Shown here one piece after another: positions 43,748 to 52,575 of a DNA stretch of 64,000 bases (within the stretch, counting starts at the first letter, position 1; every line of letters begins with the position of its first letter). Position numbers and translations under genes: made by a program. This DNA is from Roseiarcus fermentans (GTDB taxonomy: Bacteria > Pseudomonadota > Alphaproteobacteria > Rhizobiales > Beijerinckiaceae). Below the pieces are notes generated by a model, which saw only the letters and a list, made by a program, of their open reading frames with translations, was not told the DNA's origin and did not search any database. Location: assembly GCF_003315135.1 (NCBI RefSeq), contig NZ_QNRK01000002.1:21344-85343 (forward strand), given 5' to 3'.

Positions 43748-44857
43748 TCAAGCCGCGTAGCGTTCGATCGCCACCGGCAGGCGGCGCGACCCCCAGGCCC
43801 CCGGCCTGTCGGTGAACACCCCCGCCATTTTCGTCCCGCAGCCCGGGCAGCGTCCCGCCGCGTCGAGCCGGTACTCGGTGATGGCGTAGCGGTCGCGGCC
43901 GATGCAGCGCGTCCCGCAGGTCGGGCACAGCGTCGCCTCGCGCGCCGGATCGCGGAGGTTGCCGACATAGACGTGGTGGAGGCCATTGCCGATCCCGATC
44001 GCGCGGGCTCTTTGCAGCGTCCCGAGCGGCGTCGGCGGCGTCTCGCGCATGTGGTAGTCGGGATGGAAGGCGGTGAAGTGCAGCGGCACGTCCGGGTTCA
44101 GCTCCCGGGCGACCCACTTCGTCAGCGCGTCGAGTTCCTCGTCGCCGTCGTTCTCGCCGGGGATGAGCAGCGTCGTGATCTCGGTCCAGACGCTCGTCTC
44201 GTGGACGAGGTATTTCAGCGTGTCGAGGACGGGAGCGAGCTTGCCGGCGCAGCGCTTCTCGTAGAAGCGCTCGGAGAACGCCTTGAGGTCGACGTTGGCC
44301 GCGTCCATCGCCGCGAACAGTTTCTCGCGCGGCGCGGCGCAGATGAAGCCGGCGGTCACGGCGACGTTCTTCACCCCCCGCGCCCGACAGGCGGCGGCCG
44401 TGTCGACCGCGTATTCGAGAAAGATGGTCGGGTCGTTGTAGGTGTAGGCGACGCTGGCGCAGCCGAGTTGCTGCGCCGCGCGCGCGATCGTGTCCGGCAT
44501 CGCGACCGCGCTGAGGCGCGCCGTCTCACGGCTCTTGGAGATGTCCCAGTTCTGGCAGAAGGCGCAGGCGAGGTTGCAGCCGGCCGTGCCGAACGACAGC
44601 ACGGACGAACCCGGCAGGAAGTGGTTCAGCGGCTTCTTCTCGATCGGATCGACGCAGAAGCCGGTCGACCGGCCGTAGCCGGTGAGTTCCATGCCCTCGC
44701 CGTCCTCGCGGGCGCGGCGCACGAAGCACAAGCCGCGCTGGCCCGCGCGCATGCGGCAGAACCGCGGACAGACCCGGCACTCGATCCGTCCGTCGTCGAG
44801 CGTCGTCCAGAAATCGACCGGGACGCCGACCTCGTTGATGCTCTCTTGCCCATCCAT
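43748..44857 (-). CDS. amrS: AmmeMemoRadiSam system radical SAM enzyme
   Basis: A 369-residue radical SAM protein. Cluster motif Cys94-x3-Cys98-x2-Cys101 in 'GCNLACAFCQN' and 'YTYNDPTIFLEYA' identify the AmrS family (PFL-activase-like). An N-terminal Cys group (C27, C30, C34, C44) precedes it, and the C-terminus has an extra zinc-ribbon-like part with 'CPTCGTRC' and 'CPGCGTK'. It uses S-adenosylmethionine and a [4Fe-4S] cluster to start a radical reaction on an unknown substrate. ATG 44857 is chosen by GAGG upstream and family length. Divergent from amrBA over 157 bp. Confidence 0.93.
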   Translation of the reverse strand: MDGQESINEVGVPVDFWTTLDDGRIECRVCPRFCRMRAGQRGLCFVRRAREDGEGMELTGYGRSTGFCVDPIEKKPLNHFLPGSSVLSFGTAGCNLACAFCQNWDISKSRETARLSAVAMPDTIARAAQQLGCASVAYTYNDPTIFLEYAVDTAAACRARGVKNVAVTAGFICAAPREKLFAAMDAANVDLKAFSERFYEKRCAGKLAPVLDTLKYLVHETSVWTEITTLLIPGENDGDEELDALTKWVARELNPDVPLHFTAFHPDYHMRETPPTPLGTLQRARAIGIGNGLHHVYVGNLRDPAREATLCPTCGTRCIGRDRYAITEYRLDAAGRCPGCGTKMAGVFTDRPGAWGSRRLPVAIERYAA

Positions 44858-45014
44858 GGCGCCTCGGACCGCTTTCGCGAAGCCGCTCCTTGAAGGTTCG
44901 CCCCTCATGTCGGGAGCCGCGGCCGCGATTTCAACGAGGGCGCACTGGCGCAAAGCCGAGTCCGGACCTACATTTCGCCGGCAACAGATCTCCATATCGG
45001 CGAGGGAGGCCGAG

Positions 45015-46448
45015 ATGCTCAGCGCCGTCCATCCGGCTCAGGTCGCGGGTCTCTTCTATCCGGCGGAGCCGGACGCTTTGCGCGCGCTGATCGCCGATAT
45101 GCGCAAGGGCGCCCGCCCCGACGGCGGCGTCGCGCCGAAGGTCGTCGTCGCCCCGCACGCGGGCGTCGTTTATTCCGGCTCGGTCGCGGCGACTGCGTTT
45201 TCCCCCTGGGCGCGGCGGACAGAGCCCCCCCGAAGGATCGTCATCGTCGGTCCCGCGCATAGAGCAGCCTTCCGCGGCCTTGCCCTTCATCCCGCCGTCG
45301 CCTGGAGCACGCCGCTCGGCGAGGTTCTGGTCGCCCGCGATGGTCACGTACGCCTCGCCGAGGCGCGGGCCGCCGAGGTCGACGCGCGGCCCTTCGCCCG
45401 CGAGCATTCGCTTGAAATGCATCTCGTCATGCTGCAGGCGATGCTGCCGGCGCCGTTCGAAATCTTGCCGATCCTCGTCGGCGAAGCGAGCCCGGCGCAG
45501 GTCGCAGCCGCCCTCCGGCTGGTCTGGGGCGGGCCGGAGACGGTGATCGCGATCTCCTCCGACCTGTCGCATTTCCTCGATCAGGGACGCGCCCGCGCGC
45601 TCGACGACGAGACGGGCCGACGGATCGAAGGCCTCGACGTCGGAGCGCTCGACGGCCGGCGGGCGTGCGGCTATCTGCCGATCGGCGGCGCGCTGACGCT
45701 CGCGGCCGAGCGCGATCTCCGGGTGAGCGGACTGCATCTGGCGACATCGTCCGACGTCGGGGCGGATTCGTCCCGCGTGGTCGGCTACGGCGCCTTCGCG
45801 ATGGAATACGCCGCCTCGGCCCGGCTTCAGGACGCCGACCGGGCGCTGCTGCTTTCGACCGCGATGGCCGCGCTCGCGTGGGCGGCGCGCACGGGCGGGC
45901 GCAAGCCGGCGATTCGCCGCGACGGCCGCCTGTCGCCGGCGCTCGCGTCGCTGCGCGGAACCTTTGTCACCCTGACCGACGGCGCCCGCCTCAGGGGTTG
46001 CATCGGATCGCCTGCGCCGCGCGTTTCGCTGATCGAAGACGTGGCGATGAACGCCGTCCAGGCGGGCTTCGGCGATCCGCGTTTCGCTCCGCTCACGGAA
46101 ACCGAACTCGAAGGCCTCGAACTCGACGTCTCGATCCTCTCGCACCCCCGCCCAATTCCCGCAGCCAGCGAGGATGCGCTGGTCGCGGCGCTCGAGCCGG
46201 ATCGGGACGGCCTGATCCTCGGCAAGGGACGGCAACGCGCGCTGTTCCTGCCGAGCGTGTGGCGCCAGGTCGCCGACGGACGGGCATTCGTGCGCCATCT
46301 CATGCGCAAGGCCGGCCTCGACCCGACGATGGTCGCGACGGGCCTCGAGGCGCAACGCTTCCGGGTCGAGTCGTTCGGCGCTCCTTTCCGCCGGCCGGCG
46401 GCGGCGGAGCTCGCGCCGGTCCGCATCGAGGAGGCGGGCGCGCGCTGA
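45015..46448 (+). CDS. amrBA: AmmeMemoRadiSam protein B-A fusion (Memo + AMMECR1)
   Basis: A 477-residue fusion. Residues 1-265 are a Memo-like domain (AmrB) with putative metal ligands His48 ('APHAG'), His82 ('GPAHR'), His186 ('SDLSHF') and Cys218 ('RRACGY'), matching the ligands of human MEMO1. Residues about 300-470 are AMMECR1 (AmrA) with 'RGTFVTLTDG', 'LRGCIGSPAP' and 'LELDVSILSHP'. GGGAGG lies upstream of ATG 45015. With amrS it makes the three-part system found in archaea and many bacteria, whose reaction is unsettled. Fusion shows that A and B work in fixed stoichiometry. Confidence 0.92.
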   Translation: MLSAVHPAQVAGLFYPAEPDALRALIADMRKGARPDGGVAPKVVVAPHAGVVYSGSVAATAFSPWARRTEPPRRIVIVGPAHRAAFRGLALHPAVAWSTPLGEVLVARDGHVRLAEARAAEVDARPFAREHSLEMHLVMLQAMLPAPFEILPILVGEASPAQVAAALRLVWGGPETVIAISSDLSHFLDQGRARALDDETGRRIEGLDVGALDGRRACGYLPIGGALTLAAERDLRVSGLHLATSSDVGADSSRVVGYGAFAMEYAASARLQDADRALLLSTAMAALAWAARTGGRKPAIRRDGRLSPALASLRGTFVTLTDGARLRGCIGSPAPRVSLIEDVAMNAVQAGFGDPRFAPLTETELEGLELDVSILSHPRPIPAASEDALVAALEPDRDGLILGKGRQRALFLPSVWRQVADGRAFVRHLMRKAGLDPTMVATGLEAQRFRVESFGAPFRRPAAAELAPVRIEEAGAR

Positions 46449-46464
46449 GGCGCGCGCCAACCAG

Positions 46465-46490
46465 GAAAGGGGTCCCGGGGGATCCCTTTC
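46465..46490. terminator. Bidirectional terminator between amrBA and PEP-CTERM gene
   Basis: Stem GAAAGGG / CCCTTTC around a GC-rich centre, placed between two convergent genes. Confidence 0.55.
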
Positions 46491-46509
46491 GCTTTCGATC
46501 TGCGCTGCG

Positions 46510-47100
46510 TCAGAGGCTGATCGCGCGCAGAGTCCGGGCTCTGCGACAGCCCGCAAGGCCGAGCGCGGCGAAGCCGAGTCCCAGCATCGCCCAGGTCGCC
46601 GGCTCCGGCGCGGGTGCGGGCGTGAGCGTAATGGCGTCGTTATAGGTCCAGTATTCCGTCGCGCCGCCCGGCCCGAACAGGGCGGCCTGATAGGGAGCGC
46701 CGGTCCCCGAGGCGGAGTAGACGCCGAAGACATAGCCCGTGCCCCACGCTCCGGTGTGAAAGGTCACGCCGTTGGCGTCGAGCGGGAAATTGTTCTGGGC
46801 GCCGGACCACTGGTCGCCGTTGCCCGAGGCCCAGTTCGTGCAAGTTCCGCCGCAGGCGTTGAACGTGGTGACCGCCGTGAACTCGGTCCACCCGGACGGG
46901 AGCATTCCGCCCGTGAGCTCCAGCGTGCCGGCGGTCACCTGTCCAGCGGTGACGTCGAGCGTCAGATCGCCCGTCACGGCGCCCTCGCCTCCCGGATTGT
47001 AGTCCGAAATATCGTAGGAATACGTCGCCGCCGATGCGGCGCCAGACAGCGTCAGCGTCGCCGCTACCGCGACGGAAGCCAAAAACTCCCTCATGAGCAT
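46510..47100 (-). CDS. PEP-CTERM sorting domain protein
   Basis: A 196-residue exported protein. Signal peptide to about residue 24 (VAVAATLTLSGAASA), a beta-rich mature part with one Cys pair ('NACGGTC') and Gly/Asn-rich stretches, then the PEP-CTERM signal: 'APEPATWAMLGLGFAAL' with a basic tail 'CRRARTLRA'. Such proteins are processed by an exosortase (XrtA-type) and often go with exopolysaccharide; no exosortase is in the window. AGAGGA is 7 bases from ATG 47100. It converges on amrBA. Confidence 0.88.
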   Translation of the reverse strand: MLMREFLASVAVAATLTLSGAASAATYSYDISDYNPGGEGAVTGDLTLDVTAGQVTAGTLELTGGMLPSGWTEFTAVTTFNACGGTCTNWASGNGDQWSGAQNNFPLDANGVTFHTGAWGTGYVFGVYSASGTGAPYQAALFGPGGATEYWTYNDAITLTPAPAPEPATWAMLGLGFAALGLAGCRRARTLRAISL

Positions 47101-47260
47101 GATATCGTCCTCTAAGAATCCCCTCGTCCACTCCGTAATTGGAGGACCACAACAGGGGTTACCCATGATAACACAGTTCTTATGTATGTCAACATTGTAC
47201 TCATATGTTTACAGATGCGCCCGGTGCTCTAGTATCGAGCGCTGCGATGTCGTCTCGATC

Positions 47261-47347
47261 GGCGCGCAACGCTTCCGGGTCGAGCCCTTTCGCCGGCCGG
47301 ACGCGGCCGACGTCGCGCCAGTCCGCATCGACGGCCTCCGGGGCTGA
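47261..47347 (+). pseudogene. Fragment of amrA 3' end
   Basis: The frame reads 'AQRFRVEPFRRPDAADVAPV' then 'RIDGLRG' and stop, closely matching the C-terminus of the amrBA product ('AQRFRVESFGAPFRRPAAAEL'). DNA identity is also high (CAACGCTTCCGGGTCGAG is shared exactly). Only ~29 codons remain, without a start or the domain core. Confidence 0.75.
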
Positions 47348-47400
47348 GCCGGCGCTCGTCCCGCTACGGCCTCCGGGGCTGAGCCGGCGCTCGTCCCGCT
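47331..47400 (+). repeat. 35-bp perfect tandem duplication
   Basis: ACGGCCTCCGGGGCTGAGCC plus 15 more bases occurs twice in direct tandem (47331-47365, 47366-47400). The first copy spans the stop codon of the amrA fragment. Confidence 0.95.
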
Positions 47401-47622
47401 TATGAAAAGAGGGACCGACCGGATCGCGGCCCCAGGCCTGAAATCCATTTAAACGCAGACTTGAGTGTCGTGGCGAACGCGGCCGAGCCCTCGCGTCAAA
47501 AACATATGTTAACGACATTTTTTACGGCGCTTGCGGACAGGCGTTGTATCGTGTAAACATCTGCAGTGGCGCGCAGGGGTCTGTACGAGCGCTCATGACT
47601 CATGCATCTTCGGGGGATATAC

Positions 47623-48345
47623 ATGAGAGCGTTGACATCGGTCGCCGTCGCGGCGGCCATAATGACGGCGCCCGCATGCGCCTTCGCCGCCATTCAGTCG
47701 GTCACGGAAACCTACACCATCGCGCCGACCCTGGCGCCCTTCTCGATCAGCTTCACCTTGCCGGGCTTCGACACGGCGCTGGGGACCTTGACGGGCATCG
47801 AGATGGTTCTCAACACCTCGACCACCGCGGCGGTGAACGTCTACAACTTCAATCTGGAAACGAAATCGTTCGCGGACGCCGCTGTCACCATTCCCGTGAC
47901 GGTGACGGGTCCCGGGCCGACCAGCGTCACATCGCACGATGTCGCCGGCCCGGTCTCGGGCACAGTCGGGCCCGGAGGACTCTACTGGGTCCCCGCCCTG
48001 GGAAGCTACGCGCTGGTGGCGGGCGAGGTGACCATTCCCGGCGTGACCGGCTCGGCGAGCGACTCGGCGTCGATCCCGAACAGTGAATTTTCGAATTACA
48101 TTGGTTCCACAGTCAATTTGTCCTACTCGGCCGCCGCCGGCCAGGGCAATTACTCTGGCAGCGCCCCGACGGGCGTCTCCTTCTCCGGTTCGGCGACGAC
48201 GGGCGGCAGTTTCGATCTGATCTACTCCTATGAGACCTCCGGCGTGCCCGAGACCTCGACCTGGGCGATGTTGGGGCTGGGCTTCGCCGCCCTCGGCTTC
48301 GCCAGCTTGCGGTCGAGCCGCAAGTCGTCCCGCTTCAGCCTCTGA
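47623..48345 (+). CDS. PEP-CTERM sorting domain protein (second)
   Basis: A 240-residue exported protein. Signal peptide 'RALTSVAVAAAIMTAPACAFA', a long beta-strand-rich Thr/Ser/Gly region, then 'VPETSTWAMLGLGFAALGFA' and the basic tail 'SLRSSRKSSRF', the Rhizobiales form of PEP-CTERM. GGGGGA lies 6 bases before ATG 47623. It is transcribed away from the 47100 PEP-CTERM gene; the two share tail sequence ('TWAMLGLGFAALG') but not the body. A rho-independent terminator follows. Confidence 0.87.
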   Translation: MRALTSVAVAAAIMTAPACAFAAIQSVTETYTIAPTLAPFSISFTLPGFDTALGTLTGIEMVLNTSTTAAVNVYNFNLETKSFADAAVTIPVTVTGPGPTSVTSHDVAGPVSGTVGPGGLYWVPALGSYALVAGEVTIPGVTGSASDSASIPNSEFSNYIGSTVNLSYSAAAGQGNYSGSAPTGVSFSGSATTGGSFDLIYSYETSGVPETSTWAMLGLGFAALGFASLRSSRKSSRFSL

Positions 48346-48387
48346 GACGAATATCGCCCGGGCGGCGGTTCGGCGCACGAAACCCGC

Positions 48388-48415
48388 AGGGCCGCACGTC
48401 GCGCGCGGCCCTTTT
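48388..48415 (+). terminator. Rho-independent terminator
   Basis: Stem AGGGCCGC / GCGGCCCT with a 9-base loop and a TTTT run, 43 bp after the PEP-CTERM gene at 47623. Confidence 0.85.
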
Positions 48416-48596
48416 CGTTCAATCCTCCCGTGGACGATGTCGCGCCTGCCGCGTCTCCACCGCCGGCGGCGTTCGTCAGCCGGGGGCGTCGGCTGTCGCC
48501 CGCTCCGCAGCCTGACCCCGATCGGCCGAGCCGCGCGTTCGCTTCGATGACCGAATGACCGAAGGCGCCGCCGCAGCGCTTTCTCGCGCGGGCGCC

Positions 48597-50975
48597 TTAC
48601 AGGAAACTCTGCGGATCCACGTCGATGGCGATCTTCACCCCGCCGCGCGGCGGCGGCGCGGCGGCGAGGAGGGCGCGCAAGAAACCCTGCAGGTCGGCGG
48701 AGCGCGGCGCCTTGGCGGCGAGGCGGAAGCGGTGGCGCTTGCGCAGGACCGCGATCGGGGCCTCGGCCGGCCCGAGCAGCGTGATCTCCTCGCCCTGGGG
48801 CAGCCCGCCGAGCGGCGCGACCCGAAACCCCCTGGCGGCCGGCATGGCGTGGGCGGTCCGGGCCAGCGCGCGCGCGTGGGCCTCGGCCGCGCCCTTGTCC
48901 TCGGCCGAGACGACGATCGCCGCGAGCCGCCCGAACGGCGGCAGGCCGCCGCGTCGTCGTTGATCGCTCTCCTGCGCGTAAAAGCGCTCGGCGTCGCCCG
49001 AGACGAGCGCCTGGATCACCGGATGCTCGGGCTGCCAGGTCTGGAGCAGGGCGTGGCCCTCGCGTTCGGCCCGCCCGGCCCGCCCGGTCGCCTGACGCAG
49101 GAGTTGGAAGGTCCGCTCGGCCGCGCGCGGGTCGGCGTTGGCGAGGCCGACATCGGCGTCGACCACGACGACCAAGGTGAGACTCGGGAAGTTGTGGCCC
49201 TTGGCGACCAGTTGGGTGCCGATGACCAGGTCGAACTCGCCGCGCGCTGCGGCCTCGAGCTGGCGGCGCAAGGTTTCGACCCCGCCGGGAAAGTCGGACG
49301 ACAGCGTGAGCGTGCGCGCGTCGGGAAAGACCAGCGCCGCCTCCTCCGCGAGGCGCTCGACGCCGGGGCCGCAGGCGGTCAGGCTGTCGGCCTCGCGGCA
49401 TTCCGGGCAAAGCTTTGGCCGCGGCTCGACATGGCCGCAGTGGTGACACACCAGCGCGGCGCGAAAGCGGTGTTCGACCAGCCAGGCGGAGCAGTTCGGG
49501 CACTCGAACCGGTGTCCGCACGAGCGGCACAGGGTAAGGGGCGCGTAGCCGCGACGGTTGAGAAACAGGAGCGCCTGCTCGCCTCGGCCGAGCGCCGCCT
49601 CGATCCCGGCGATCGCTTTCGGAGACAGCCAGCGGCCGCGCGGCGGGCCCTCGCGCCTGAGATCGACGGTCGCGATGTCGGGCAGCGTCGCCGAGCCGAA
49701 CCGGCTCGGCAGCTTCAGCCAGGCGTAGCGGCCGGTCTCCGCGTTGACCCGGGTCTCGAGCGCGGGCGTGGCGGAGGCGAGCACCACCGGCGCCCGTTCG
49801 AGCCGGGCGCGCACGACCGCCATGTCGCGGGCGTTGTAGATGACGCCGTCCTCCTGCTTGTAGGCGCCCTCGTGCTCTTCGTCGACGACGATGAGCCCGA
49901 GGTCGGCGAAGGGCAGGAACAGGGCGGAGCGCGCGCCGACCACCGCCCGCGCTTCTCCGCTCGCCACCGCCCGCAGCGTCCGCTCGCGCCGCCGCTCGGT
50001 CAGTCCCGAGTGCCATTCCGCCGGCCGCGCGCCGAACCGCGCCGCGAACCGGTCGAGGAATTCGCCGGTGAGCGCGATTTCCGGCATCAGGACCAGCGCC
50101 TGCCGACCCTGCCGCAGGACCTCGGCGATCGCCTCGAAATAGACTTCCGTCTTGCCCGAGCCGGTCACGCCTTCGAGCAGGATGGCGGAAAACGCGCGCG
50201 AAGCGACGCGGGCGGCGAGATCGGCGGCGGCCGGGCGCTGGTCGGCGTTGAGGACGGTGTTTCCGAAGCCGGGATCGAGATCCCCGCCGATCGTCTCCTG
50301 AGGCATCTCGACCAGGGCGAGCGCGCCGTCCTCGATCAGGCCGTCGATCACACCGACGGAGCAGCCGGCCGCCTCGGCGAGGGCGGATTTGGGAACCGGC
50401 GGCGCGCCCTCATCCCGCGCCAAAGGGCGTCCGTCAAGACGCCCTTCTGTCGCCGCGCTATGGCGCGACCCTCCCCCCGGGGGGGAAGGGGTCGGCGGCG
50501 CCTCGGCGCCCCTCTCCCCAAGGGAGAGGGCGGGCGCCGCCGGCGGCCGGATGAGGGTTTGCGGATCCTGCATGGTCGCCAGAGCCGCCAGCACGCGGGC
50601 GCGCGCGTCGGTCATGCGGGCGGGCGGCTTGCCGGTCGCGACGACGCCCGATCTCGGCGCGGGCGGCGCCGCTGTTTCCTGCGCGCGCACCGCCATGCGC
50701 AGCACCATACCGCGCGGGCTCAGCGTCCAGCGGGCGACCCAGTCGACGAAGTCGCGCAAAGGCCGCCTGAGCGGCGGCCAGTCGCGCACGGCCGCGACCT
50801 GCTTCAGGTTGTCGCCGCCCGCCTCGCGCTCCGCCCAGACGACCCCGGTCGCGTGGCGCGTTCCCAACGGAACGCTGACGAAACTGCCGGGCTCGAGCAC
50901 GAGGCCGGCGGGGACGCGGTAGCTGTAGGCGGTATCGACCGCCACCGGAACGAGCACATCGACGACGCGGGCCAT
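48597..50975 (-). CDS. priA: Primosomal protein N' (replication restart helicase)
   Basis: A 792-residue PriA that reloads the replisome at stalled forks. N-terminal 3'-end binding domain (1-~105), Walker A GVTGSGKTE (269-277), DEEH box (365-368), zinc-binding Cys clusters ('CRSCGHRFECPNC', 'CHHCGH', 'CPEC'), and helicase motifs V/VI ('GTQLVAKGHNFP', 'QATGRAGRA'). It is ~50-60 residues longer than usual between the first two domains: residues about 141-192 ('LSLGERGAEAPPTPSPPGGG' and following) are translated from an interspersed genomic repeat, inserted in frame in the linker. Confidence 0.95.
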   Translation of the reverse strand: MARVVDVLVPVAVDTAYSYRVPAGLVLEPGSFVSVPLGTRHATGVVWAEREAGGDNLKQVAAVRDWPPLRRPLRDFVDWVARWTLSPRGMVLRMAVRAQETAAPPAPRSGVVATGKPPARMTDARARVLAALATMQDPQTLIRPPAAPALSLGERGAEAPPTPSPPGGGSRHSAATEGRLDGRPLARDEGAPPVPKSALAEAAGCSVGVIDGLIEDGALALVEMPQETIGGDLDPGFGNTVLNADQRPAAADLAARVASRAFSAILLEGVTGSGKTEVYFEAIAEVLRQGRQALVLMPEIALTGEFLDRFAARFGARPAEWHSGLTERRRERTLRAVASGEARAVVGARSALFLPFADLGLIVVDEEHEGAYKQEDGVIYNARDMAVVRARLERAPVVLASATPALETRVNAETGRYAWLKLPSRFGSATLPDIATVDLRREGPPRGRWLSPKAIAGIEAALGRGEQALLFLNRRGYAPLTLCRSCGHRFECPNCSAWLVEHRFRAALVCHHCGHVEPRPKLCPECREADSLTACGPGVERLAEEAALVFPDARTLTLSSDFPGGVETLRRQLEAAARGEFDLVIGTQLVAKGHNFPSLTLVVVVDADVGLANADPRAAERTFQLLRQATGRAGRAEREGHALLQTWQPEHPVIQALVSGDAERFYAQESDQRRRGGLPPFGRLAAIVVSAEDKGAAEAHARALARTAHAMPAARGFRVAPLGGLPQGEEITLLGPAEAPIAVLRKRHRFRLAAKAPRSADLQGFLRALLAAAPPPRGGVKIAIDVDPQSFL
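50400..50555. repeat. Interspersed palindromic repeat inserted in frame in priA
   Basis: CCCTCCCCCCGGGGGGGAAGG, CGCCTCGGCG, CCCTCTCCCCAAGGGAGAGGG and GCCGCCGGCGGC follow each other. The GGGAGAGGG palindrome also occurs at 33450-33600 outside genes. Confidence 0.8.
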
Positions 50976-50991
50976 CGCGCACTCTTACAAC

Positions 50992-51021
50992 GAAAAAGGC
51001 CGGCGGGTTCGCCGCCGGCCT
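50992..51021 (-). terminator. Rho-independent terminator of the CDGSH gene
   Basis: On the minus strand: AGGCCGGCGG-cgaac-CCGCCGGCCT followed by TTTTTCG; 10-bp perfect stem. It sits between the CDGSH gene and the priA start codon, so priA needs its own promoter within a very short gap. Confidence 0.9.
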
Positions 51022-51046
51022 CGGATACCCCTGTCTGCGCCCGGCC

Positions 51047-51286
51047 TCACAGGCTCTTGTGCGAACCGTCGCAGTAGGGCGCGTTCTTCGTGGCCTTGCA
51101 GCCGCAGAGATAGGCGGTTCCGCCGGTCTCGGCGGTGAAGGCCAGCGGCGCGAGCCCGGTGTCCTTGTGCTTGCCGTCGCAGAACGGCTGGTTCGCCGAC
51201 CGTCCGCAGGCGCACCAGAAGTAGGTCTTGCCCGCCTCGAGATCCTTCGCGTACGGCGCCTTTTGGGCGATCACCGGTTCCGTCAT
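51047..51286 (-). CDS. Tandem CDGSH iron-sulfur protein
   Basis: A 79-residue protein with two CDGSH-type motifs: '[16 protein letters not shown]' (about 25-40) and '[16 protein letters not shown]' (about 61-76). Each should hold a [2Fe-2S] cluster through three Cys and one His, as in mitoNEET-family Miner2-like proteins. No membrane anchor is visible, so it is cytosolic. Redox or cluster-transfer function is known for the family but the partner is unknown. Terminated by a strong hairpin. Confidence 0.92.
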   Translation of the reverse strand: MTEPVIAQKAPYAKDLEAGKTYFWCACGRSANQPFCDGKHKDTGLAPLAFTAETGGTAYLCGCKATKNAPYCDGSHKSL

Positions 51287-51332
51287 TGTCCCCTCCCCGA
51301 AGTAACCAATCCGCCTCGGCGGAAACGAAGGC

Positions 51333-51746
51333 TCAGCTTTCCTTCGACGCCTTGGCGGCTTCCTTCGCCGCCTTGGCGGCTTCCCGGTTGCCGTCCGTGC
51401 GCTCGGCGATGCGCGCCGACTTGCCGCGGCGATCGCGCAGGTAATAGAGCTTGGCGCGCCGCACCTTGCCGCGGCGGACCACCTTGACGGAGTCGATCAC
51501 CGGAGAATAGATGGGAAACACGCGCTCGACTCCCTCGCCGTAGGAGATCTTGCGCACGGTGAAGCTCTCGTTGAGGCCGCCGCCGCTGCGGGCGATGCAG
51601 ACGCCCTCGTAGGCCTGGACGCGGCTGCGGTCGCCTTCGGTCACCTTGACGTTGACGATGACCGTGTCGCCGGGCTGGAAATCGGGGATCTTGCTGCCGG
51701 GAAGCCTGGCCGCCTGCTCGGCCTCGATCTGCTGGATGATGTTCAT
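51333..51746 (-). CDS. rplS: 50S ribosomal protein L19
   Basis: A 137-residue L19 located at the 30S-50S interface. Core motifs: '[20 protein letters not shown]', '[10 protein letters not shown]' , '[17 protein letters not shown]' and '[15 protein letters not shown]'. It has a ~25-residue Ala/Lys/Glu tail beyond the core ('[17 protein letters not shown]') common in alphaproteobacteria. ATG 51746 is preferred (AGGAG 7 bases upstream); a GTG at 51749 is an alternative. The usual rpsP-rimM-trmD genes are absent upstream. Confidence 0.97.
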   Translation of the reverse strand: MNIIQQIEAEQAARLPGSKIPDFQPGDTVIVNVKVTEGDRSRVQAYEGVCIARSGGGLNESFTVRKISYGEGVERVFPIYSPVIDSVKVVRRGKVRRAKLYYLRDRRGKSARIAERTDGNREAAKAAKEAAKASKES

Positions 51747-51894
51747 CACGAAACTCCTGCCGTGCGCCGGCTAGACCGGCGAGCGCTTCGGCGCGCTGTT
51801 GTCAGTTGAGGCGCGCGCTATAGGGCAAGGCGGGGCGGAAGTCGAGGGGCATATCGCGCCGCAGGCGGGGCCGAGGCGCCTTCCGCCCCTTCCA

Positions 51895-52545
51895 TCACGG
51901 CTCGCTGGGTCGCCGGCTTGCGCGGGCGGCGCGTTCCATCGCGATCAGCGGCGGCGCCCCGGCGGGCGCGATGTCGCCGCGCGCGACAAATCCCGCGCGC
52001 TCATAAAGGGGGACGATGTTCGGATCGGAGGTTTCCAGCCAGGCCGCGACGCCCTCGTCGTCGATCTGCCGGAGCGCCGCGCCGAGCAGGGCCGAGCCCA
52101 GCCCCATCCCGCGCAAGGCCGGCGCGACCGCCATAAACGCGAGGTAGTAGTGCGGCTCGGCCGGATGATGGGCCTCCATCGCGATCTCGACGGCGGCGGC
52201 GCGGGCGCGCCGCCCGGCGTCGAGCGCCTCGGGGTCGAGGGTCAGCGCGACGGACTGCCCGACGAAGCCGCCCGCTCGCGCGGCGCCTGGCGGCAACCAG
52301 TCGGCGCAGGCCTCGCCGTCGGCGCTCGTCCACACGGCCCCGAGCGGGATGTCGCGCTCGCTCAGCACCGCCCGGTAGTAGGCCTCGGCGTCAGCCAGGT
52401 TCGCGCCGCCCGGCCCGGCGGCCCAGGCGGTGATCGGATCGTCGAGGAAGGTCGAGGCGAGGAGTCGCGCGAGCGGCGCCGCGTCCGAAAGGACCGCCTT
52501 GCGCAGGCGCGCGCCGGCGAGCCGTTTGTTTCGATCGTCGTCCAT
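51895..52545 (-). CDS. GNAT-family N-acetyltransferase
   Basis: A 216-residue acetyltransferase. The acetyl-CoA site shows as 'LAFMAVAPALRGMGLGSALLGAAL' (R/Q-x-x-G-x-G/A form), preceded by a helical region 'LRKAVLSDAAPLARLLASTFLDDP' and followed by 'AWLETSDPNIVPLYERAGF', where the Tyr may be the general acid. The acceptor (amine on an antibiotic, amino acid or protein) cannot be told. Start 52545 uses GGGAGGGG upstream in place of the ATG 12 bases earlier. Same strand as rplS but 148 bp away. Confidence 0.87.
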   Translation of the reverse strand: MDDDRNKRLAGARLRKAVLSDAAPLARLLASTFLDDPITAWAAGPGGANLADAEAYYRAVLSERDIPLGAVWTSADGEACADWLPPGAARAGGFVGQSVALTLDPEALDAGRRARAAAVEIAMEAHHPAEPHYYLAFMAVAPALRGMGLGSALLGAALRQIDDEGVAAWLETSDPNIVPLYERAGFVARGDIAPAGAPPLIAMERAARASRRPSEP

Positions 52546-52575
52546 GTCCCCTCCCATCGCGCGGCCGCCCGCCCG

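Larger units (their letters stand above)
47101..47622. other. Divergent region between PEP-CTERM genes, with AmrA fragment
   Basis: This holds an AT-rich promoter zone (47160-47215, TTACCCATGATAACACAGTTCTTATG), the AmrA 3' fragment, a 35-bp tandem repeat, and a second AT-rich stretch (47495-47560) likely to carry the promoter of the 47623 gene. No intact gene. Confidence 0.6.
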
